Assembly: GCA_016648135.1 (NCBI GenBank)
Contig: JADDOH010023643.1
Coordinates: 930,001-994,000 of the forward strand
Source of the DNA: Agrypnia vestita
Lineage: Eukaryota; Arthropoda; Insecta; Trichoptera; Phryganeidae
Direction: 5' to 3'
Length of the DNA stretch: 64,000 nt
The translations under genes were made by a program, and so were the position numbers. The notes beneath the pieces were generated by a model. It was not told where the DNA came from. It saw nothing but the letters and a program-made list of their open reading frames with translations, and searched no databases. Each line of letters opens with the position of its first letter. Position 1 is the stretch's first letter. Below are positions 1 through 11,761 of the stretch, piece by piece.

Positions 1-189
1 GAACAAAAATTTTCCGGTGATAAATTTTAATTATTAAATCTCCTAGTAAAAAAAGAACACTGGTGTATTATTTATTAACTTGTTGAATTATTCGTATTCT
101 CCGGATAGTAGGTTTGATATTCGTATTCGTGAAAGTAGTATTCGTTGCATCACTAATCTCTATTTAAAAAAAAAAACACTATATATTGA

Positions 190-235
190 ATAATCAACAT
201 TTATCGGGGCCAATGGTCCCTTCGTCAAAGGTTAA
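190..235 (-). ncRNA. decayed hammerhead-like motif
   Basis: On the minus strand a TTTGACGA box is followed by a GGGACCATTGGCCCC-type hairpin and then GATAAATGTT. This parallels the CUGANGA / stem II / GAAA order of the clearer hammerheads here, but the first C of the core and the GAAA box are both changed. It reads as a dead relic of a PLE terminal region. No GIY-YIG remnant is visible beside it. Confidence 0.3.
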
Positions 236-284
236 TATAGAACACGAGCAAGAAAATTTTACTGATTGATATGTCCGTTACTTT

Positions 285-480
285 TTAGTGCAACATGATT
301 ATTTAATTAACACTAAATTGAACTTTGTAATGCACACACGTTGAGTCAATCATTATCGGTTGTAATTTAAAATTGAAATGAGAGGGACAGCTCCTCTAGA
401 AAATATGGCAGTGTTAAATTTTAACTCAAAGTGTTTGCATTACAAACTTAAATTTAGTGTAAATTAAAATAACATGAAAT
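285..480. repeat. palindromic (foldback) repeat, family P copy 1
   Basis: The left arm (about 290-345) and right arm (about 410-475) are inverted copies sharing an ACTAAATTGAACTTTGTAATG-like block and a CATGATTATTTTAATT-like block. The centre holds AGAGGGACAGCTCCTCT followed by AGAAAATAT, a decayed relative of the hammerhead-like hairpin and GAAAC seen at 12917 and 47882. Related palindromes occur at 12915-13015, 30850-30960 and 47840-48060, so this is a dispersed family. Confidence 0.6.
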
Positions 481-2385
481 GATTTTGAAAGAAATTAATG
501 CCACTTTGTGGAACTGAATTGAGGAGAACAATGAGACAATCCACTAGTCAACCCAGTGACGAAATCTCCAGTCAATTTTGTCTACGCATGAACATGTCAT
601 GTCAATTAATTGGTGTGTGATCATCTGAAAGTTGACAGGCCCTGCGAAGATATGACTTGACCAACTTAATATAGTAACGTAACAATTTGTACAAAAAAGT
701 TATATTCATTTCGTAGATATTTTATACAATACGATCTTATAAAAAGCGCCGACAACGCGTGGGCGTCTATAACCAGGCATTTACGTGGTTCTGGTACGGC
801 ACGTGCGTAAACAATTAAGTTCTTTTCGGGGATGAATCAAAACACAACATGGCAGCTATTTCGGTGGAATTTTGTAAACATTTTGGAGGTGTGGCTTGTT
901 GAATATTATAGTAGCAACCTACGAGTATATGCATAATATATTATAAAAGCAGTGCAGAAGTTTAATCAATCAAATGTCCGCCGCTTTCTTCAAAATTAAA
1001 AATATATATAAATCTTCTCACATGGAAAATAAACTTACATTATTTCGGAACTCTTTTTTCATCTGTTGGTAGTCATAGGAGATCTGGTACTTACCTAGAA
1101 AAAAATAAAAACAATTAAAATAATGTTGAAAGGTATTTTTTAAAAATGGAGACTCGTGAGTCAACTACCTTCGTCAGTTTATTTTCTTGGTAATCTGGCC
1201 GAGAGAGTAGGGAGGGGGTTATATGGGTAAAATAATTACGAACGTAATCATAAAAATTATATGTATTAATATAATACTTCAAATGTAAAATAAATATAAA
1301 AGTGTGGTTTTTCGGCAACGATTCTATTACTTTTTATCGCACAGATTATCCCTGGTAGACAGTAGACAGTCCTAGTATGATATTAAAATATAATTTAAAA
1401 ACATTTTATAAAAATTAGAAAGATAACACGTAACAAATTCATTTTTATAGAAGAGAAGTGCAGAAAATAAAATTATGAAAATCAAAAGATAAAATTCAAC
1501 AATCATCAAGTTATATGAGAAACAAAATCACCGCACAAGTGTAATGTGTGTGGATTAAAGGTCAATGCAGTCTATATATTGACAGAATATTGCGAATTTT
1601 GTTTACGGTGCATTATCTTATGTATTACATAACCAGTTACATTTATGGCATTTTTGTAAATAATATTTCATGCAAATTGATATCAAAAATGGGAACAAAG
1701 TAGGACCGATTGTTTGCTGCTAGGCCCTGCAGGCGGGCTATTAGCTTTCATTCATAATATAGATGATGATCTATCGCCTTGGATGCCATCATCTTTGTTC
1801 ATTTCATCTTCCATCATTTCAAACAAAACTTATGCTTTAACCTAAAAATTTGATGTCAAAAATTTAATTGCCAGCAGAAAAAATTAAATTAACGTACAAA
1901 AATTAAAATTTCGCTTAAAAGTGACCCGAATGTTAAATAATGCATATAATATATCTGCACATAAAATAACAAAGAAATATATTTTAAAATTATGAGTACA
2001 CCTCGTTTCTTTTTAAACTGGCAATGGAATACTGTATCGCAGATCTAGCGCAATTACAACATAGGTAAGTAAATGAAGGGATGAATCTTCAAATATGGAT
2101 ATTGGACAGCGTTGTTTCTCGCTGGTCTCCGCTCATATTTATACATAGAATGCGACCACTATAAATTGGCGTGCGAGGGAGGGCGTCCCTGTCGCGTAAC
2201 AGAAGTCGCCAGGGTGTAAATTTATTACACAATACATAATGTACAGAATGTCCGGTGACCGGTGTCGTAGCCTTTAACAGAAATTTGATCGGGCAGCACT
2301 AAAGAAACCAAGCCGTAATGACGGCCGTTATATCTGTCAAACTGTCAGACGGTAATATCGGTCCTTTATTTGCTTTTTCAGCTTC
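481..2385. other. AT-rich stretch without a recognised gene
   Basis: No frame shows a recognisable protein. A possible short coding start (ATG at 2024, good splice donor AG|GTAAGT at 2065) is the only gene-like signal, and 41 bases are too few to support a call. Confidence 0.4.
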
Positions 2386-2386
2386 G

Positions 2387-2430
2387 CAAAACATTAATAC
2401 TTCATTGGCAAAACATTAATACTTCATTGG
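2387..2430 (+). repeat. 22-bp direct duplication
   Basis: The unit GCAAAACATTAATACTTCAT plus TG occurs twice back to back with no mismatch. It is a simple local duplication. Confidence 0.8.
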
Positions 2431-3585
2431 CAATTGTTCTTGCACCATCCCGGACTGTTTAGAATAATAATTTAGTGTATATTGGTAATCAAGATGTCAC
2501 AGCTCCCGAGCAAATACAAAATTGTACTAAATGACAGGGCGAGGGGTTACCGCCGGGTGAGGGCGGGGCGGGTTTTAGTTCCAAAGTCGCCGCACGCCAA
2601 GTTACGTTGGTCAAGCGATAATAACCACCTTTTCTAAACACTGCGTATTCAGACTCATTTGTCATTCATAAGCCAGGCTTCCTAGACAACGATAATTTGC
2701 AACCAGGCGATACATTATACGTTTTGTGTGATGCATACCGACCCGACACTGCACGGAGATTTATTAATATATAATATATAATATAGAATAAGGGATGGAC
2801 GTGTCTGTGCTGTAATGCAACCTCGTTGCTACATTCACTACGTAACAATGCCAACAGTGTAAATGAAATTGTATGACGTGATGATGCATGACGGATTACC
2901 AGATGAAAGCAAAAAGTACAGAACTGTGCATTAACAGGAAGAAATTGTATGGAGATATATTGTAAGGTGAACATTGAGGAATTAATACAATTAATTATTA
3001 ATAAAATGCATTAATAAATGTCAGCATCTTTTGAATTCTTGCACATTCTTCAGAGAACCCTTTGGATGCTTTAGGTAGATGGGGTTTTAGGAAGTACTGA
3101 CCATATAGGGGTTAAATTATACCATTTTTATCTAAGGTTCTGTAAGGAACCTACAGCCTGTGTTGAAGGTGAAATAAAATATAATTAATCAACACTTAAA
3201 CGGCTTGTTATTGGAAATATGAGGGAAATAAATAAATACTTTTAATTACTGTTCTCAAATGTAGGAGACGTATTTAATATATAAAACATAATTAATGTTA
3301 AATAATTGTTGCCGTTTGTACGTCAGTCACACATGTGTATATTTGTATATTTCAAATAAAATAAATGTACTTTATTCTTGTCATTACTGACAGCTTTTCT
3401 CTTAGAAATGTTATTTTATAATATTCCATTGTCTTTCTGTGTCATGCAAAGGCGAATTCTAAAAGAAACTGATTAATTTGAAAATCACGAATTAGGTTGA
3501 ACATATGCTTTGTTACCAACTTGCATTTTATTATTTCATTTATTACCATCAATACATAAAATAGGGATCTTGGATTTATATTGAG
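2431..3585. other. non-coding stretch with a GC-rich island
   Basis: Around 2530-2600 the base composition jumps, with a GGGCGGGGCGGG-type GC box. This is unusual against the AT-rich background and could be a regulatory segment. Nothing else is recognisable. Confidence 0.3.
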
Positions 3586-3586
3586 A

Positions 3587-3895
3587 ATAGCCAAATATTT
3601 CAAATTTTTAAACACAGTTTTGAAATTATATAACGCTCTGGTGAGAAGCCAATTTGAGCATAACTCAGTTGTATGGTTACCCAATTATAATTTACATTTA
3701 AATACCATGAGAGAATTTAGCATATTCTTCTTAGAATTTTTCAAAGGAGAATTCTTAGGATTTGTAAATTTTAAATTAAATCTAGCAATTTCTTCAATTA
3801 TTAACAACATGCTTATAAAAGAACTAAATATCCTTAGTTTGTCAAATAGAAGGAAATTAATACACTTAATTTCTATACAAAAATATCAATTCTAA
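3587..3895 (+). pseudogene. non-LTR retrotransposon reverse-transcriptase C-terminal remnant
   Basis: The frame reads LYNALVRSQFEHNSVVW about residues 17-33, matching the common 'L..ALVRS.LEY.SVVW.P' block after the catalytic domain of jockey-like and related non-LTR reverse transcriptases. The downstream LSLSNRRKLIHLI fits the RR-x-DL region further along. The catalytic YADD core is absent, so this is a 5'-truncated dead copy. The clade cannot be assigned. Confidence 0.6.
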
Positions 3896-3927
3896 GATTA
3901 ACAGACCTGATCTTCTCTCCAAAGTAT

Positions 3928-4083
3928 GTCTTGGGGTCGGTTGTATCAACTTGTTTTAAGGTAAATTTTCGTTTAAAGCATAGATTTTTACGGAAACAGG
4001 TTTTTTGATTGGTGGAGAACGCAAAAATTTATGCTTTAAATGAAAAATTACTATACACCGAGTTGATGTAAACGACCCTTAGA
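3928..4083. mobile_element. MITE, family Q copy 1
   Basis: This is a 156-bp palindromic element. The ends are inverted (GGGTCGGTTGTATCAACT-like on the left, GAGTTGATGTAAACGACCC on the right), and inner arms contain TTTAAAGCATAGATTTTT and its inverse. The same structure recurs at 6989-7134. No coding capacity is visible. Confidence 0.65.
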
Positions 4084-4989
4084 ATTCCATTGTCAACGCA
4101 TTCAAGAGATATATTCTATGACGATAATACGCGAACCAACTACCACATTTTTTCATCACTACCCAGAGTACACAGAATAGGCGATGAGTAAGAGTGAGCT
4201 TGTAGATGGATTCCACGACAGCTTAATTAATTAAAAAATAAACATGCACCCGAATCTGAGAGTGATAGTATTTATATTAAAATCTGCTAACGTTTATTGA
4301 CTCTCATTTTTTATATCACGTAGTATTTTATTCAATTAATTTTCTGTGTATATTTGTTTATTTAGGTATACGTTTTTTTAATTATTTTATCTTTCTGAGT
4401 TATTTTAAAATATATTTTTTTAAATTTTTGTTTGTTGTTTTGATTGCTTTCTTGTGTACTTTTTTCTTGTAGTGTTTAAACTGTAAGGATGTCTCATTGT
4501 TTCTTTACTAATTCTTTCAATTGTGCTATTCACCGTTTGCTCAAACAAAATAATAACTAAATATCGAGTAGGTATATCGTGACGGTTATATAGCGGTGTA
4601 TTGGAACAGGCTTTAAAATATTACGTACTCAGTGCTAGATAGAATAATATTATTGAGCCCTTGAAATTTAAATGCAATGAATTTAATATTTAAAACCGGC
4701 TATGAATTGGATATTACAAACATTATACAGGTCCATCCAATAATCACAACCAAAGCACCGTTAAAAATACTATTTAACGCGATAAAATTATTCCGGAATT
4801 ACTCGTAATCCTCCCTGTTTTGTTTAACGTGGATTTACTGCGATTAAAATTAACTACAGATGTGTGTTTACTACACTGAAAATTTGAATTATCATTTTTT
4901 AAACATTAAATGTTTTACTGTAGAAAACTGTTCGAAGAATATTTTTTCTTCTTCTGTATGAAGGCTTGAACTTTGTGGTGACATTATTA
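4084..4989. other. AT-rich stretch
   Basis: No gene is seen. 4930-4990 contains AAGGCTTGAACTTTGTGGTGACATTATTA, whose parts recur near 13380, 27420 and 52555 and belong to the PLE-associated terminal sequences that flank several hammerhead motifs here. Confidence 0.35.
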
Positions 4990-5153
4990 TTAAAATAAAA
5001 CACAAATCACTTTGTTTTCACCACTATATTAGATTAAAAAATCTACATGTTTCGAGAACAATGTTCTCTTCATCAGGATTATTGTGTACGAAACATGTAG
5101 ATTTTTTAATCTAATATAGTGGTGAAAACAAAGTGATTTGTGTTTTATTTTAA
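4990..5153. mobile_element. perfect inverted-repeat element with a hammerhead at its centre
   Basis: The arms 4990-5054 and 5089-5153 are each 65 bases and perfect inverses of one another. They are separated by 34 bases that complete a minus-strand hammerhead ribozyme. The arms contain a TTTTCACCACTATATTAG block. The arrangement looks like two inverted copies of one PLE terminal sequence joined head to head. No protein is encoded. Confidence 0.8.
5040..5080 (-). ncRNA. hammerhead ribozyme, intact core
   Basis: Read on the minus strand: AATC, CTGATGA, a stem II hairpin GAGAAC-ATT-GTTCTC, GAA, ACATGT, A, GATT. The AATC and GATT ends pair as stem I. ACATGT is self-complementary, so a stem III would form best between two RNA copies. 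Cleavage is predicted after the A that follows ACATGT. All conserved core bases are present. Hammerheads of this minimal type are known from Penelope-like elements; activity here is inferred. Confidence 0.75.
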
Positions 5154-5764
5154 TAGTTTTACTATAGGTTGACACGCAGCGGGAAAAGCAAACTGGATTA
5201 AATGGACAATAAATTATGATTTAGTATTTTATTTGAAATATACAACGTAATTTAAATGGACGTATAAAAGCAAAGGCAGCAATATCCAAAAAAATTTGAG
5301 TGCGTACATCGAAGATTACTAATTTATATTGTACTGAATTCGAGATTTTATAGAAAACAAAGCCGTTAAATTTACATAAAATCTAGATACATTTTAAATT
5401 ATTTATCCACGATGACTGCGTTCAAAACTTTTGTTTAATTTTTTGGATATTACTGCCTTTGTTTTTATGATATGTATGTAATTTTTAACGTCAGTAAGAA
5501 TATTTCTTTGATTTGATTGGCAATTAGATATTTTTTAGATACTGGTAATAAGATTTTGGATTGTGGCTTTCTCAGCGGTTTTTTTTTTACTTTTTTAGAT
5601 CCCCGTTCATATAAAGACCGTCATTTTAACGAGGGTGGTTTCGACGGACCCTGGTTATAATCGAATAAAGTAAATTGACATTTTCCGGAAGTTGCGTCAT
5701 AAGACCCTCAATGGTAGGTAGCAAGGTAGGTTTATCTAATTAATACTAATTACATAATAATATT
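5154..5764. other. AT-rich stretch without a recognised gene
   Basis: I see no coding or structural signal beyond homopolymer runs. Confidence 0.4.
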
Positions 5765-6046
5765 TTGTTGATACCTGAAAAGTGTTTTTTTCGCTCACGT
5801 AAAGCTTGTCTTAGCGTAATAATAAATAGTGTTAAAAAAGGCTCGCTTTGGTGGTTTGGTCATATACGTATAACAAATGATAGGTCAAATGTAGTGATGA
5901 TGTCTGGCTGGATGTCAGGTAAACCAGATACCGAACGACGCTCCTGTTACAAGCCAAAACAATTGTTGTGGAGATGTATGAATGCGAATGAGGCAAAATG
6001 TGTATGTCAGGACAGAGGAACGTGGTACTCCTTTCTCTCTGCCTAG
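5765..6046 (+). pseudogene. weak non-LTR retrotransposon 3' coding remnant
   Basis: An in-frame KGSLWWFGHIRI resembles the '(K)G.LRWFGH..RM' block near the C-terminus of many insect non-LTR reverse transcriptases, as also seen at 31340 and 59990. The rest shows no clear match, so the call rests on that motif alone. Confidence 0.4.
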
Positions 6047-6523
6047 CATCGCGGAGAAAAGGTGTTATGGTAATACAGTTTGCATTTTAAATAATCGATC
6101 GAAGCATCAACAGATAGTTGCGAGTGTTTAAATCCAGAAACTGGTAAATTTTACATTTCTTCAAGAAAGTAAAATTTCCAATTCCGATGAAATATTACAC
6201 AGTTTAATCAATTTGCTCTCTTTGATGCGTGTCCATTGACTATGGTAATGGAAACATCTGTTAAAATAATTGACGAGCGTGAACATGCGGGTGTCGTTAT
6301 TGACAGAACATTAGCGCCGTGAACCGGGAACCTTCGGACGGAAGTAATGAAATAACAAATGGAAGCGATTAAAAAAGTGTACACAATTAGAACCGGGGGA
6401 ATTAACGGAGATAATGAAAGAATCGTAAAAGAAAATGAGGTGGCGATGTATTTTTAAGATAGTGTGGTGAAATGAAACGACTAATTTGTTGTTAGTTGCT
6501 TAGTTATTATTTGATTTAAAGAA

Positions 6524-6715
6524 AAGAGTAGCTTGTTGGTCTTGTGGTTAGGACACTCGCCTCGTGATCCAATGGTCGCGGGTTCGAATCTCAGCCCAGA
6601 CTAGGAAGTTAGTCCTATTTTCATAGCACAAGCGTTTAGCTTAGTTTGAAAATAGTAAAAATATTGATGTGACACGTATTCCGTGTTCGCATCTCTATTT
6701 ATTTAAAAAAAAAAA
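6524..6715 (+). mobile_element. tRNA-derived SINE, family 1 copy 1
   Basis: A pol III box A-like TAGCTTGTTGG (6529-6539) and a box B GGTTCGAATC (6591-6600) are spaced as in a tRNA head. An unrelated body follows, ending GTGACACGTATTCCGTGTTCGC and an A-rich tail (about 6702-6720). The copy at 17155-17340 shares head, body and tail. Confidence 0.8.
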
Positions 6716-6988
6716 AAGAAAAAGATGTATTTTGTAACATGTTGCCTTCTTTATTTCTACATTTTTTTTTCTTTCTTTCAAAACATTTCTAAAGCGTAAT
6801 TTAATGTCACATAAAGGTTATTTATCAGGATCATTAATCACGTGTATATAATTTATAAAAATAAAATCAATATGAATATTATTATAAAAATCAAAACTTC
6901 GTATACCTACATGAGGTTTTATTATTATCGCGATCAGTGTAGTAGGCATACTGCAATTTTTGAAACTAGAGTCGTTCCAAAAAACGAA

Positions 6989-7134
6989 AGGACCGGTTGT
7001 TCCAAGTTGGATTACAGTAAAAGTTCATTTAAAGCTTAGATTTTTGCGTTCTCCGCCAATCAAACGATATGTTTCCGTAAAAATCTATGCTTTAAACGAA
7101 CATTCATTCTGATCCAACTAGAAACAACCGGACC
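6989..7134. mobile_element. MITE, family Q copy 2
   Basis: A 146-bp palindromic element with ends GGACCGGTTGTTCCAAGTTG and, inverted, GGTCCGGTTGTTTCTAGTTG. The inner arms contain TTTAAAGCTTAGATTTTTGC and its near inverse. It matches the 3928-4083 copy in layout. No target duplication could be fixed by eye. Confidence 0.65.
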
Positions 7135-7769
7135 TAAGTGAATTATTTAAAAAAAATACATTAGCGTTTAACTCTTTCAGCGATCTATCTTTATTTTCTC
7201 AATGTTGGCAAAACGTCGTCGACAATTGTACAAATACAAAAATAATTGTGACATGAAACTTATACGCATCACGAAATTTTGAAATTTCGCTTATTTTACA
7301 CGCTTTTATTAAGCTTCATTTGTCTATCAATTAAAGACAAATTTTTCAATCGATATTGGACCCATTTTTTGACCAAAAGTCGCTCTGAAATTTGACATAG
7401 GGACATACTCCGGATGATAATACAACAATCTTTCATTAGTTTTACAAAATCAGTTTAATTGTAAAAAAAAATCATAAATGCTGATGCGTTATTTTATCGG
7501 TCATTGTACATGACGGTGACATCTGTGGGATTGTATTATTTTAAAGGGGACGTTTGAGTTTAGAGGTTAATTAATGGCATTCGGAAAATATACGTCTTCG
7601 ACGCAATTCGAAATGATTACAAGATTTAATGTGAAGAATACTAAACAGAAGAAAATAATATTATATTTAAAACTAACGTTTTTGTAAAAAATGTTTTGAG
7701 TTTTGAGCATGTCCAAACTTTTTGCAAAATTATCGTATTTTTGTCCCCAGAGGGATCATCATTAATCAG
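7135..7769. other. AT-rich stretch
   Basis: No gene is seen. 7738-7765 (TCCCCAGAGGGATCATCATTAA) recurs in related form at 28620-28650 and 38030-38055 and is probably part of the adjoining foldback family. Confidence 0.35.
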
Positions 7770-7997
7770 GATATATTATAGATGTCTAGCAGAGACGAAG
7801 CTATTTATGTAGGAAAGTAAGTAATAAAGAAATAAACCAAATATACAATTTTTCAAATTTGATAAGTTTGGTGGTCGGTTTAGGTGGAATCGGTAAACAT
7901 TACATCAGCCAATGACAGGTTGTAAGCCCTGTGAACGCCAAAATACCTACTTGCTTATATAAATAGCTTCGTCTCTGTGAGACATCTAAAATATATC
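7770..7997. mobile_element. foldback element, GTCTCTGTGAGACATCT family copy 1
   Basis: The ends are inverted copies: GATATATTATAGATGTCT then AGAGACGAAGCTATTTAT on the left, with the inverse on the right. No coding sequence is present. The same GTCTCTGTGAGACATCT end occurs at 16620-16636, 36570-36590 and 38210-38225. Confidence 0.65.
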
Positions 7998-8159
7998 TTG
8001 AATGGGAAAAAATATTTTTGTAACATCCACAGTAGGTACCTACTAAGAGGGATCACAGTTTACGCGTAAGTCTAAATCAAAAGCGTGCATAGCGGGAATT
8101 GATTCCATGATCTTGCTGCTGACCAAGCCTTGTTAGGCCTGGCAAGAGCCAGGATCTAA

Positions 8160-8786
8160 GGCTCGGTTGCGCCAGCAGAAGTAAAGGTAAAAAAAGTTAC
8201 TCCAGTGACTTTAAAGTTACTCAAGTTACTCTTTTTACTAAAAACCGGTTGCGCCAGCGATGGTAAAAATTATTTTACTCGCCGAAGTACATACATGAGT
8301 AACTTTATTTTACTCTCCAAGATAGGTGGGTAAAAGTAAAAATGTTGGTAAAAAAAATGGCCGTCCTCTCATAGCTGATTTGAAAATGTGACATTTGTCC
8401 ATATAGGTACTTGTCATTTGAATTTTGTCGCTGTCATTTACGTATTGAAATTTGTAAACATTAAAATGAATCTTTTAATTTCGCGTTATTTTAGCGATGG
8501 TTTGACGTTTGTTTCATAGAATAAGGTGGTTTGTTTGAACTGGTTTTGAACCGCAAAAGTACGTATTGCCAGTGGTGAAAAACTGAAATAAATCAAATTC
8601 CATAGACAAATGCGGTATTTGAGGTTTATTCCGCTTGGCACCCTATTAGCCTTATGATTGGTTTGACAGCGGTAAAAAAGGCGTTTGTGCAACCCGAAAT
8701 CGAGTTTACTCTGATCTGAGAGTAAAAAAAGTTACTCGGGTCAATGTTACTCGAACCAAATTTACTTCTGCTGGCGCAACCGAGCC
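8160..8786. mobile_element. 627-bp TIR DNA transposon, PIF/Harbinger-like, non-autonomous
   Basis: The terminal inverted repeats start GGCTCGGTTGCGCCAGCAGA and match for 26 bases. They are flanked on both sides by TAA (8157-8159 and 8787-8789), a 3-bp duplication of the kind made by PIF/Harbinger transposases. A second partial TIR (GGTTGCGCCAGCGATGG) lies inside at about 8252, together with many TTACTC/GAGTAA blocks. No transposase is encoded. Superfamily assignment is inferred from the target duplication. Confidence 0.75.
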
Positions 8787-8789
8787 TAA

Positions 8790-9615
8790 GGGTTGTTAAA
8801 TAAATTATAAAATCAGAATTTACAGTACGGTAACTTGAGAAATATCTGAAGCGGTAATGTATAAAGAAAGGGAGAGAGCATGCATTATTTATAAGGCCGA
8901 CACCCACCAGAGCGCGCTGGGCTCGCGCAATGGTCGGTCGCGGCGACTGATTCGCTTAATTATCATACTTAACTCATACTTCGGTAAGCCACGAGCTACA
9001 TTTTCTGACTTCATCACCTTACACAGAGAGCCTAACCCGTGCTGGAATATTTTAATTAACTAACTGTATAAAATACTGCAATTTATTACCGAGATGAATT
9101 GTAAAGTATGCTTTTAATTTATTTTATAAGCGAATCTCTAAATTCTTCAGGAATTCTAAAGAAAGGGAGATAACCTGTAGATGTTGGTGATTATTGGGAA
9201 TGGACCAGGACCTTTTACGAGCGAAGGCTTCTACAGTCGCCGCTAGGTCGAGATTCTTAACGCTATATGGCAACCGTGCTATACCGCAGCGAAGCCCAGA
9301 AGCAATATAGCACCGAACAGTTACCAATGAAAGGCCATTAAAGAAGATGGATCAAATCCGAGACTAGTGCTTCGCTCTTGTCGCAGGGTAGAAGCAGATT
9401 AAAGAACCGTGATGCTCAATCATGAGCTCATCACATTGACGATCGGAGAATTTATTTAGAAATTTTATGGCGTCTTTGTTTTCCGACGTTTAGGTCCTGA
9501 AGCCATATGCATGAACTTTGCCTTTTCCATAAATTAACGTTGCTTTCTTTTGCATGGTTATTTCAAGATACATCAGCAACATCTCTGAGCGTATCTTTTG
9601 CGTATTGAAAATACG
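8790..9615. other. stretch without a recognised gene
   Basis: Several short frames exist (for example around 8857-9063), but none shows a domain, repeat or compositional sign of coding. A slightly GC-richer patch at 9190-9310 is unexplained. Confidence 0.35.
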
Positions 9616-9619
9616 AATG

Positions 9620-10377
9620 ATATTGATTCGATTTATGAATTATTTCACGTTAGGTAATGGTATCTACGCTCATCTCCCGAAACTGGAAAAAAAAAATTAC
9701 AACCTGTACTTAATGCTGCCGCAAGACTCATTACCGGCGTTTCAAAGTTTGCGCACATCTCACACCATCTTCAAAATCTTCACTGGCTTAGATATCCAGA
9801 GAGGATTGAATACAAGCTTTGCCTTACAATATTTAAGGCAATTCATAACATGGACCCTCAATACATCACCGACTTCTGCATTCCATTCTCCGCAAATAAC
9901 AGACAACTAACACTTCGCTCGGCATCAACATCTAATACAAATAGGTTAAGCTGACGTAAATCGCGTCCACAAAACTAATTCCGGTGATCGCGCTTTCGCG
10001 GTGGCTGGACCAAAGTTATGGAACAAACTACCTAATAAACTGAGACAAACAGACAGCTTACCACAGTTCAAAAAACAACTTAAGACGCATTTATTTAGAC
10101 AATCCTATAAAAACCCACAGAATCTGACCACAACAACACTAGCTAATGTTTCCCACTCCTAGTTTGCACTCCGCGAAAACACCTAATTCTTTCAGGCACT
10201 CCCAACTATTATAGTATTAAACTTTTATACCATTTCTTGCATGCCACCTAGTGAATGAGTACTAAGTAAATAAGTTTTTTTAGCAGTAAGTTGTTCTGTA
10301 AGATAATTTTCTGTGTAAAGCGCCCTTGAGGTGAGTATTCGCGAAAACGGCGCTATATAAATTATCCAATTATTATT
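9620..10377 (+). pseudogene. CR1/L2-like non-LTR retrotransposon 3' end, frameshifted
   Basis: One frame reads NGIYAHLPK. After an A-run at about 9688 the next frame continues LNAAARLITGVSKF and HNMDPQYITDFCIPF, then stop codons and another frame give RAFAVAGPKLWNKLP and FKKQLKTHLFRQS. These are, in order, the conserved C-terminal blocks of CR1/L2-type reverse transcriptases. The 3' end carries GCGCCCTTGAGGTGAGTATT, then GGCGCTATATAAATTATCCA and an ATT-rich tail. It is inactive, 5'-truncated and broken by at least two frameshifts. The same 3' end occurs inverted at 18042-18120. Confidence 0.8.
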
Positions 10378-10837
10378 AGGTATTCGAGTCTTCGGTTAGG
10401 CCACGTAGTAGTATTGACATTTTAGCCATTTTTAATTTTTATTCCGACCGATGACCGCGAATACTGAAACTGTACATTGTGAGGGACTCGAGTTGGGCGT
10501 GCGTTGTTGGAATGGAATATATCAAGAGGGCGTTACGGTCGAGCCGACGTTATCTCTGCTTTTAGAGCTGACATGACATCAAATACGCCGAGAATAATAT
10601 GTCAGTGTTACGACGTAAGATCCTACATGACGAATGCTGGGTCACACAAAAATCTCGAGAATGATGAAACTACACAAGACTGTCTCTTGGGATGCACGAG
10701 TCTTTGCGACGTGCAAAAACGGAGCGAATAAGTCGATCACGACGGGATTTTGTAATTTTTCATTAGTGTGACACTAAATTTTTAACAAATATTTTTTATA
10801 TATATTAAAGAAAACGCATTATTATTGTGTTATTAAC
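10378..10837. other. stretch without a recognised gene
   Basis: 10440-10730 is less AT-rich than its surroundings and is open for 75 codons, but the translation shows nothing familiar. Confidence 0.3.
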
Positions 10838-11010
10838 AAATTTATCAAAAGAAAATTAACGAAAAAATATTTTAGCTGCTACCGGGATTCGAACCAACGG
10901 ACCTCCACTCAATCCGGGAATGGTGCGTTATCCAATTTCGCCAGGGTAGCTTGGTAAATTAAAATAAGTAAATTTTTCGACCTTATACGTTGTCTCTTTT
11001 TAATTTATTA
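10838..11010 (-). mobile_element. tRNA-derived SINE, family 2 copy 1
   Basis: On the minus strand, CTACCCTGGCGAAATTGG leads into GGATAACGC, followed by a box B GGTTCGAATCCCGGTAGC (10881-10895). It has tRNA-head order and spacing but no cloverleaf closed well enough to be a functional tRNA. Other copies lie at 18760-18885, 53465-53535 and 54780-54990. An AAGGTCGAAAAATTTAC block precedes the head in three copies, suggesting the repeat extends upstream. Confidence 0.7.
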
Positions 11011-11094
11011 ACACAAATATTCAATTTTTGAAAGCAATCCATTTTTCATAATTTTTTAATAAAAATGAACTTTGTTTTCACCACTTGTGTATAG

Positions 11095-11150
11095 AAAAAT
11101 ATCAACATATTTCAGAGCCCATGGCCCCTTCGTTAGGATACAATTGTATA
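11095..11150 (-). ncRNA. decayed hammerhead-like motif
   Basis: The minus strand reads TATC, CTAACGA, GGGGCCATGGGCTCT, GAAATATGTTGATA. The TATC/GATA ends still pair, but the core G of CUGANGA is now A and stem II is imperfect. It is a dead relative of the 5040-5080 motif. Confidence 0.4.
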
Positions 11151-11760
11151 CTAACCAATTAAAAATCAAAAATCGAAGTATAGACAGTCAAAACATTAAA
11201 ATTTTATAAGGGAATAAAAATGAAGTACCTACTAACATGAAAACAAATTTAAAAGATAATTATATGTAAAAAAACCTAGTTATTTATACTATTAACACTT
11301 TTTCTTATTTTTAAAATTTCTAATTTATCAAACTGTGATTTTGTATAATTTGAATGTAAAATTTGTAAACTCTTATTAATATCAAAAGAATGATCCATAG
11401 TCAAAAGGGTGGTTAGAAAATTCAGAATAATTATTGCTAGTGAAAAATTACAAGTTTTCTTAGTTCTGAATTCAAAATTTCTACACGTTTTTCCTTTGTA
11501 AAAATAATTACAATCATTATGCGTATGAAAATTATCTAAAAATTTAGTTTAAGTAATGAGATCTTGGGGAACCAATTGCAGCGTTTTTTGGTACTATTTT
11601 TCAAAATTATAGTTTTTAATAACCGTAAACGGTAGCGAATTAAAATAATAACAGAGTTCAAAATAATCTCTGCATATTATTTAACTAGTTATAAATCCAC
11701 AACTTGGAATATTCAAGTAAAGCCAGTTTGGGAGCTGTTTTATAAATAGATCATACTTTT
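11151..11760. other. AT-rich stretch
   Basis: I see no gene and no clear repeat. The sequence downstream of the hammerhead relic may be old PLE sequence decayed beyond recognition. Confidence 0.3.
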
Positions 11761-11761
11761 T

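Noticed and set aside
2024..2064. Short first coding exon (ATG with a GTAAGT donor)
   Set aside because: Only 41 bases, no signal peptide, no upstream promoter evidence and no matching next exon. It could easily be chance.
6529..6600. Functional tRNA gene (also 10881, 11881, 17161, 28667 and 54840 regions)
   Set aside because: Boxes A and B are present but cloverleaf arms do not close, a non-tRNA body and A-rich tail follow, and the copies recur. They are SINEs.
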